Below, in pieces: positions 7,301 to 11,841 of a stretch of DNA of 11,841 nucleotides. Numbering within the stretch: position 1 is the first letter of the stretch; each line of letters starts with the position of its first letter. The notes under the pieces were generated by a model. It was given only the letters and a program-made list of their open reading frames with translations. It ran no database searches and was not told the origin of the DNA. Position numbers and translations under genes: made by a program. The DNA comes from Sanchytrium tribonematis (Eukaryota; Sanchytriomycota; Sanchytriomycetes; Sanchytriales; Sanchytriaceae), in contig JADGIG010000244.1 in NCBI GenBank assembly GCA_018985235.1, forward strand, positions 1-11,841, in the 5' to 3' direction.

Positions 7301-8873
7301 TACAAAGAGTGACTTGAAGATAGGCCAACTCGTTGACGAATGCCTGGTAAAACTGTTTAGCTCTCCAAACAGGTATATCGTTGATGCAGTGGCAATTCTT
7401 TTTGAGTTTTACGATTATGAGTCCCAAAAGCTTATCCAAAACTTATTCGATCATTTTGATTCTAGCATAAATTTAAAAATTTGCATGAAGCTTTGTAACT
7501 TGATCGTCACAGGACTAAATTCTTCAAGATTTACAAACACCCAGTTTTATATTTTATTGCTAACACATATTGTAAATAATTCTAAAATGGAAGACATTAA
7601 CAACTCACTAATTCCACTTGTTTCACCAATCATTAAACTCGATTTATTTAAATTGGAACTAAAAACAAAAGTATTTTTGATAGAAATGATTGACAGAATC
7701 ATTGTACAAACAATGGCTTCAAACTCTCTTTTTAATGATAAGATACAGATCTTCAAGTGTGTTACGGGGGCACTTGGTCAAGACCTGGGAATGTTTATTG
7801 CTAAGCAATCTCCTGTTACTACGTATGACTGCAATATACTTTTCACAACAGATGATTCACTAATTTTTGTAGCTTACATATTAAAGAAGCTTCCTCAAAT
7901 TTTAGAAAATTTTAGAATTTTTGTTAGAGAATTAGATTTATTTTTGCCAACTTTTATGGTTTTAGAGCAAAATCTGAATGCGTTATTGAAAAAATCCTTT
8001 ATGTTTGACAACGTGATTGAATTTTACAGTTTATTGAGTGAAGATATAAAATCAATTAAAGAGTATAAAAAGTCAATGTCAGACGTGTTGCAAGACGCAT
8101 ATCTTTTTGATAAAATTAATGTTCAAAATTACGATGCAATGTCACGAATTGCCAATTTTTATGCGAGGGATGTAGATTTTACAATTTTAATGGATCTTCA
8201 AAATACAAACAGCATTTTTGCCTCTAAAAAACAGGAATTGTTGGCAATTTCGATGCAGATTAAAAAAGCCAATCTATTTTTATTTCTTCTTGATCGTGGC
8301 AAATGCGAGTTGATTTTAAGAACCTTTGAGGAAAAGTTTTTGAAATACATAAACGATTATTATGTAGATTTAAACTCAGATGTATTTCTTTTAATTTTTT
8401 TATTATTATCAAAGATAAGTAACACAATTTCGTTTACAATGTGGCAAACAATTTTGTATGAAATTTATGAATTTTTATATGCAAACAAAGAAAATTTTGA
8501 AAAGACTTTAAAATTGATAGAACTTTGTGATGTGTTTAATTTTAGAGAATACGAATGCTTTAAACACTTGCTTTTTCCTAGAAGTGGGAACGATGTCGAG
8601 GATGAATATCATAAATCAGTTTTGCTCGAGATTTTAGACAAGTTGAACGAATCGGACTATGAACAGGTTCAAAATGAAGAATCTGAAATATTGGATGACG
8701 ATATTTTGGATTCAGAAATTGAAGCTAAAGATTTAATATTGATTGGAAAAACTAATAATGACAACAAAAAACTCAAACAAGCCATTTTAAGAATTGTTGC
8801 CCCTACTAGATATAACATTAGATTAGAAGACCTAGAGGATAGCTTTCAAAAAGAAGTTTTGACTTCTAAATAA
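4398..8873 (+). CDS. DOP1: DOP1/Dopey family protein
   Basis: Encodes 1491 residues in one uninterrupted frame. Dopey proteins are large cytosolic proteins that associate with Golgi and endosome membranes, bind MON2 in yeast and animals, and act in endosome-to-Golgi traffic and membrane organisation. The N-terminal Dopey domain is recognisable: DWPDVVAMLQRIIKCL near residues 19-34, PKLPAGVHAKVMELYKLIW near 61-79, the hallmark ILPGIEEEQSETY near 135-147, and FYTTIWHIIINYPECRIPGL. The middle is long, helical, AT-rich and poorly conserved. Near 1345-1362 SFTMWQTILYEIYEFLY resembles the conserved C-terminal Dopey block, followed by an acidic tail (about 1400-1440). No transmembrane segment or catalytic motif is evident. 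It is shorter than the roughly 1700-residue yeast and 2300-2500-residue animal proteins. The ATG at 4398 is the first in frame; a second at 4434 (MASTIV) has a better context. Family call rests on the N-terminal motifs. Confidence 0.85.
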   Translation: MSKNLGQELNRIMASTIVDWPDVVAMLQRIIKCLAKYNSTDHIEREIYLRLFKKCHLFMNPKLPAGVHAKVMELYKLIWCNLDESEKQTYMQYLVLSLQSFGLISMKMKATMIEVFELFVLSPLGSCGMPIIASILPGIEEEQSETYLPCIDLLGKICKNVNESHFYTTIWHIIINYPECRIPGLMYLIKTLPTKIDIEDIVFLFSGDQHIVVSAFEACFNDPDPSGLVHRNALDVLLYFSMDHPVFESLYLKRLIHAALLACLKRDMSLNKRLFQWICPSELYFKNISSILFKVLREKILNDPYNSFKILISLMDKPLAMNLICDLIPFIIAYLSSHSFISSAQSFLESIPKQTIWTIYRDFLYLEELPNKIPHKNNPQIIFKMFFEKYTFQENSDRNYYLPLTLANILINLPQYMVDTWIYLFQFAKFDTAFVENFELKLSSFENPETPIQKQTIYHVIIKTVQRLQTCKSYSSLKPIAMVFLHLSSIKFFTEPLGILEEDFQIEKDLSDFDQAEFCAFMIAYRYFQDFKIKNLKICMQRIQYLWLYFEKYRSPQSMKYLVLIDVNVKLLDTFLSEQILQRRSNSSRFLHRLRLLLSNCSHEFFVPRTLFSLIVLHRKGELPTLLFLEVVQFLQENCKLHQSSIIYHFSSMCNNKESELFFPYTKKFGNHTITYFKPMKLINYHQLLFVYEVLLHFFGTITDHLHDLIFQDQRDILLMGETIRLMAKRLMIIPEEKHVGPFLQMEEMCIKLMSVLVEKFINFHIDELRPLLNWLYEFSFDKFHLIGLSMQTSNAMIFFTFLEKVEKLYMRVSTITKSTLTRQEKMFTIFNVIHHLALNSEMHKITQSDFFSLLKYLKYLNNSIYDIYPYFCYYLKHGLHLLLQNQKVDEQSFVATQIIELLSTITYEAFIGLIDEQPEIEMSSIDFSLGESQMITISPLFINLKSKSVLNNVQHLADLMILLIEISTKSDLKIGQLVDECLVKLFSSPNRYIVDAVAILFEFYDYESQKLIQNLFDHFDSSINLKICMKLCNLIVTGLNSSRFTNTQFYILLLTHIVNNSKMEDINNSLIPLVSPIIKLDLFKLELKTKVFLIEMIDRIIVQTMASNSLFNDKIQIFKCVTGALGQDLGMFIAKQSPVTTYDCNILFTTDDSLIFVAYILKKLPQILENFRIFVRELDLFLPTFMVLEQNLNALLKKSFMFDNVIEFYSLLSEDIKSIKEYKKSMSDVLQDAYLFDKINVQNYDAMSRIANFYARDVDFTILMDLQNTNSIFASKKQELLAISMQIKKANLFLFLLDRGKCELILRTFEEKFLKYINDYYVDLNSDVFLLIFLLLSKISNTISFTMWQTILYEIYEFLYANKENFEKTLKLIELCDVFNFREYECFKHLLFPRSGNDVEDEYHKSVLLEILDKLNESDYEQVQNEESEILDDDILDSEIEAKDLILIGKTNNDNKKLKQAILRIVAPTRYNIRLEDLEDSFQKEVLTSK

Positions 8874-8876
8874 TCG
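8874..8876. other. 3-bp convergent junction between DOP1 and RPC82
   Basis: The DOP1 stop ends at 8873 and the RPC82 stop occupies 8877-8879 on the other strand. Any 3' UTR of either gene must therefore run antisense into the coding sequence of the other. No exact AATAAA lies at the junction; the DOP1 end carries only the near match AAATAATC. Confidence 0.85.
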
Positions 8877-10415
8877 TTAAAAGTCTCGAAATATTGCCAC
8901 CAAGTGTTCATTGAGTAAAAGGCTATCCCATAGTCGTTTTCGTAATCTTTGATAATTAATGACCAATTTTTTATCAGCGTCTTTTAAAGCTGAGTCGCCT
9001 CGTCCCAATCGAAGCTCTATAATTCGATGTCGCCTTTCTTCTTCCAATAATCTTGACAATATATTGTATTGAAATTTGTATAAAGCATCAAGAATTGCAC
9101 CATCTAATTCTGATTGAGTCTTCAGCTTGTAAATATAATGTCCCCGAGCAGGATTTCGCTCTTGAGATTTAAAAATTGGAAGTATGTCAAAAATTGCACC
9201 TCCACCAATGACGCCACCTTCGTTTCCAGCAAAAGTAGACATTCCAGGGCTTATTGACAGCGCATATAACAATTGCCTGGTTTCTGAAAATGGCAGCATG
9301 GACTCATTTGCAATCATTTTTTCATCGCCATTTTTCAGACGACACATTGCTCTATACACCCGAAGCGCCTTATCACCAAGCCTACTTCTGATGCTGCTTT
9401 CTACGACTGATTGTCTCAATAGCAGTGTTAAATGCTTATAAGGTACTAAAAATTGATCACTCGGCTCTGAAGAGGCAGTTTGGATCACTTTTGAAAAGTT
9501 TTTTGGTTCTTCATTCGGGGATCCAAAATGAGTTTTGTAAAGATAGCCATGAAAGCAAAGCAAATCAATATAGGATACTACCTTTTCTTCGTGAGTAAAA
9601 GCAGTGGTATGAATCGAGTCATGAATTTTGCTTTCATCTGGTCTGACTTTTTTAGATATATGATCCGGCGTACAAATTCCACCTACAGAATCCTTGCAAC
9701 CTTTAAGATGAGAGGCACTGATGTCCAATATTGCTTTGAGAACCAAGGTGGCTCGTGGATTGAGAGTTACTGATTTTAATATGTTTTCGTTTCGGAGTTC
9801 AACATCCAATCTGCTAAAATTTAAAACAAAAATAGACTCCATTTTTTTCTTTTTCAACGGAGGTTGATATTCTTGTACAGCAAGGTTTCTTTCTTTGTCA
9901 GTTGCCATTAATGACAGTGAACTAGTTGCAGCATCTATCATAAATTGCTCATTATCAAAATATCGGTCATTCAATTCAGTCACAAAATGGTGTAAAACTA
10001 GACTATCCCATACTTTGCCATTCCCATGATATGTTCCACTTTCACAAAATATTTGAAATATTTTCACAGCTTCTTTGCCATACAAATCTTCCAGAATTTC
10101 AGCATATAAAGGAAACCTTAATCTTCGAAATATGAATTCATTGTTGGTCCTGTATATGGTAGGATGGGTTCGACTATAATGTACACATCTGTGCTTAAGA
10201 AGTCTTATCATTATCTTTTTAATATCTTTAAATTCCTCAAAATTAGCTTTTAATTCCGATAAGGTTGATCCACCCTTTTTGGCCAAAAAGTTGCACACGC
10301 GAGACGCTTTAGATCCGAAATGCTGCTTGATAATCAAGGTAATCAATTGGGTTTGATGAATAGTGGATACAGCGTACGATACATTAATTTTAGAAATGGA
10401 ATTGATAGGAGTCAT
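8877..10415 (-). CDS. RPC82: RNA polymerase III subunit RPC82 (RPC3/POLR3C)
   Basis: Encodes 512 residues from the ATG at 10415. RPC82 is the largest member of the RPC82-RPC34-RPC31 subcomplex of nuclear RNA polymerase III and helps initiation by opening promoter DNA on tRNA and 5S genes. The N-terminus has the first winged helix (about 20-80): QLITLIIKQHFGSKASRVCNF, then TLSELKANFEEFKDIKK. A RLRFPLYAEILEDLYGKEA block follows at 99-116, matching the family's LRYPRY region. A basic patch PPLKKKKM lies at 185-192. Later winged helices cover roughly 210-430, including QLLYALSISPG and NPARGHYIYKL, and a charged C-terminal coiled coil (440-497) ends in VAIFRDF. A glycine-rich insert (about 396-407) sits inside the fourth winged helix. 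The frame extends upstream to a GTG at 10448 but has no earlier ATG. Its start is 35 bp after the ABC gene's stop, and its stop is 3 bp from that of DOP1. Confidence 0.88.
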   Translation of the reverse strand: MTPINSISKINVSYAVSTIHQTQLITLIIKQHFGSKASRVCNFLAKKGGSTLSELKANFEEFKDIKKIMIRLLKHRCVHYSRTHPTIYRTNNEFIFRRLRFPLYAEILEDLYGKEAVKIFQIFCESGTYHGNGKVWDSLVLHHFVTELNDRYFDNEQFMIDAATSSLSLMATDKERNLAVQEYQPPLKKKKMESIFVLNFSRLDVELRNENILKSVTLNPRATLVLKAILDISASHLKGCKDSVGGICTPDHISKKVRPDESKIHDSIHTTAFTHEEKVVSYIDLLCFHGYLYKTHFGSPNEEPKNFSKVIQTASSEPSDQFLVPYKHLTLLLRQSVVESSIRSRLGDKALRVYRAMCRLKNGDEKMIANESMLPFSETRQLLYALSISPGMSTFAGNEGGVIGGGAIFDILPIFKSQERNPARGHYIYKLKTQSELDGAILDALYKFQYNILSRLLEEERRHRIIELRLGRGDSALKDADKKLVINYQRLRKRLWDSLLLNEHLVAIFRDF

Positions 10416-10436
10416 GAGTTTTAAAAGGGACCTTAA

Positions 10437-10442
10437 TTTATT
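10437..10442 (-). promoter_or_regulatory. AATAAA poly(A) signal in the ABCC-RPC82 gap
   Basis: The minus-strand hexamer AATAAA lies 8 nt past the stop codon of the ABC transporter gene, within the 35-bp gap before the RPC82 ATG. It is well placed as the 3' end signal of the upstream gene, though cleavage would then probably fall at or beyond the RPC82 start codon. Chance in an AT-rich gap is possible. Confidence 0.45.
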
Positions 10443-10450
10443 TATCACAT

Positions 10451-11841
10451 TCAGTTGTATGATCCAAACCGAGCTTGAAGTGCTTTCTCGTAATCGTCAC
10501 TGACCAAGCTTCTAAAGCTGCCTACAATGTTGAAGTCTTTTCCTTTTTCCGCTTGTTCTCTCAGGAATTCGAATTCCCCAGACTCGTTGCACATATTTCT
10601 AAATATACCATTGTCTTTCATCAGCAGATTGTATGGAGTATCAAATTCAACCAATTTACCTTGATCGAGAACCATGATTCGATTAAAATCAATTACTGTT
10701 CTTAAACGATGAGCAATACACAAAATAGTGGAATCATCAAATTCAGTTCTAATGGTTTGTTGAATTCTTGTATCAGTTTCAGGGTCTACGCTGGCTGTCG
10801 CTTCATCCATTATAATAACTTTTGATCGCTTAATCAGTGCTCTTCCAAGACTGAGCAATTGTCTTTGACCAACAGAGTAATTGTTTCCATTTTCACTAAC
10901 GCAAGAGTCCAGATTAACATCTCCAGTACCGATGCCGTCATTTGATTCACTTACAAAGTGGACTCTCTTCAAAGCATTCCACACTTGTAAGTCATCACAT
11001 TCATCAAATGGATCCAGATTGGATCTGATTGTACCTGCAAATAAAACAGGATCCTGTGGAATAATTGTCAAAGCACTTCTTAGATCTTCTAGACCGATTT
11101 TGTTGATATTTATGCCGTCAATTTCGATCTTACCCTCTCTGGCTTCCATGAACCTAAAAAAAGCCACTGCCAAAGTGCTTTTACCAGCACCAGTTCGTCC
11201 TACTATTCCAATTTTTTCTCTGGGAAACACAGTAAAAGTCAATTGTTTTAAAACAGGTGGTAAAGCAGGAGAGTATTGAATAGTTAAGTTTTTGCATCTT
11301 ATTTCACCAAGCCATGGCCAGTTTGTAGGAGGTCTGGCAGTATCTATAATAGCTGGAGCTTCTTGTTCAATTTGCATATATTCTTGAACTCGTTCCACAG
11401 AATTTAAATTCATTTCTACTAAAGCATTATACCTCACAAGCCACATCACAGAGTCTGTAAATGTCAAAGCATATGATAAACTCAGTCCCGCAAGACCTGC
11501 GTCAATTTTACCAGTGCTAAGCAATATTGCCAAACCTGAAGAGAGAACCACTATAGCACCTAGAAAATCTGTTCGAACTTGCAACCACCTATTAGAAACC
11601 CATAAATAAAAGAAAGCTCTATGATTTGTATCTATTTTGTTGTAATTTTGGGAAACAAATTGCGATTCTGCTTGAAATGCTCTAATGACATGGGCCCCTA
11701 CGAGAGTTTCACTGAATTGCGCATATATTGGAGATCTAGTAGTGCTGTCAAGACGTTTTAATTCTCTGGATGTTTTCAAATAATATGATGATATATAATA
11801 ATAAATAATAGAAACTGGGACAACCGCGATTAAAAATAATG
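10451..11841 (-). CDS. ABCC (MRP-type) ABC transporter, C-terminal half (partial at right edge)
   Basis: The last 462 residues are visible and the frame is open to the right edge; the gene start lies outside. ABCC proteins are membrane exporters that use ATP to pump organic anions and conjugates, typically glutathione conjugates, across plasma or vacuolar membranes. Visible in order, counting from the TTG codon at 11779: a membrane segment just before it (LFLIAVVPVSIIYYYI), the family hallmark TSRELKRLDSTTRSPIYAQF, EtLxGaxxIRAF, two membrane helices near 72-88 and 98-116, then the second nucleotide-binding domain. That domain has Walker A GRTGAGKST (194-202), Q-loop IIPQDP (Q242), signature YSVGQRQ (301-307), Walker B VIIMDE (321-326, with the catalytic glutamate) and H-loop histidine H357. 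All catalytic residues are present, so NBD2 looks active. The SVGQ form of the signature and the LDPFDE stretch are typical of ABCC NBD2. The substrate cannot be told from this half. It is followed in tandem by RPC82 after 35 bp. Confidence 0.93.
   Translation of the reverse strand, partial: LFLIAVVPVSIIYYYISSYYLKTSRELKRLDSTTRSPIYAQFSETLVGAHVIRAFQAESQFVSQNYNKIDTNHRAFFYLWVSNRWLQVRTDFLGAIVVLSSGLAILLSTGKIDAGLAGLSLSYALTFTDSVMWLVRYNALVEMNLNSVERVQEYMQIEQEAPAIIDTARPPTNWPWLGEIRCKNLTIQYSPALPPVLKQLTFTVFPREKIGIVGRTGAGKSTLAVAFFRFMEAREGKIEIDGININKIGLEDLRSALTIIPQDPVLFAGTIRSNLDPFDECDDLQVWNALKRVHFVSESNDGIGTGDVNLDSCVSENGNNYSVGQRQLLSLGRALIKRSKVIIMDEATASVDPETDTRIQQTIRTEFDDSTILCIAHRLRTVIDFNRIMVLDQGKLVEFDTPYNLLMKDNGIFRNMCNESGEFEFLREQAEKGKDFNIVGSFRSLVSDDYEKALQARFGSYN

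Noticed and set aside
7547-7756. 69-residue minus-strand frame inside DOP1
   Set aside because: Antisense shadow in AT-rich coding sequence; no motif, no promoter-like context.
9184-11279. Plus-strand frames at 9184-9441, 9528-9773, 10475-10705 and 10881-11279
   Set aside because: All are antisense to RPC82 or the ABCC transporter, whose catalytic or family motifs establish the true strand.

Overview
The window is nuclear eukaryotic DNA from a very gene-dense, AT-rich genome. It holds six conserved housekeeping-type genes on both strands, separated by spacers of 3 to about 290 bp. An early-diverging fungus with a compacted genome (Rozella/Cryptomycota-like or chytrid-like) fits best. The reasons are the fungal-style cytochrome c, a Dopey-family protein, RPC82, PRP4, MOT1 and an ABCC transporter, near-absence of introns, and standard stop codons. 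A microsporidian is unlikely because cytochrome c is present. The taxon is an inference and was not searched.

Layout, left to right: (1) the N-terminal 682 residues of a MOT1/BTAF1 TBP-remodelling ATPase, minus strand, running off the left edge; (2) a 212-bp shared promoter with an inverted CCAAT pair; (3) PRP4, a U4/U6 snRNP WD40 protein, plus strand; (4) a 290-bp convergent spacer with two adjacent hairpins, a palindrome and a poly(A) signal; (5) cytochrome c, minus strand, interrupted by a 19-nt GT-AG intron placed immediately after the heme-ligand methionine codon; (6) a 172-bp divergent promoter; (7) a 1491-residue DOP1/Dopey homologue, plus strand; (8) RPC82/POLR3C, a Pol III subunit, minus strand, whose stop lies 3 bp from the DOP1 stop; (9) the C-terminal half of an ABCC (MRP-type) transporter, minus strand, running off the right edge and ending only 35 bp upstream of the RPC82 start.

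The genes do not form one pathway: they serve basal transcription (MOT1, RPC82), splicing (PRP4), respiration (cytochrome c), endosome-Golgi traffic (DOP1) and export (ABCC). What unites them is compaction: shared promoters, transcripts that must overlap at 3' ends, a poly(A) signal embedded in a stop codon, and an intron close to the minimum size known for spliceosomal introns. No prokaryotic mobile element, CRISPR array, tRNA or rRNA was seen.
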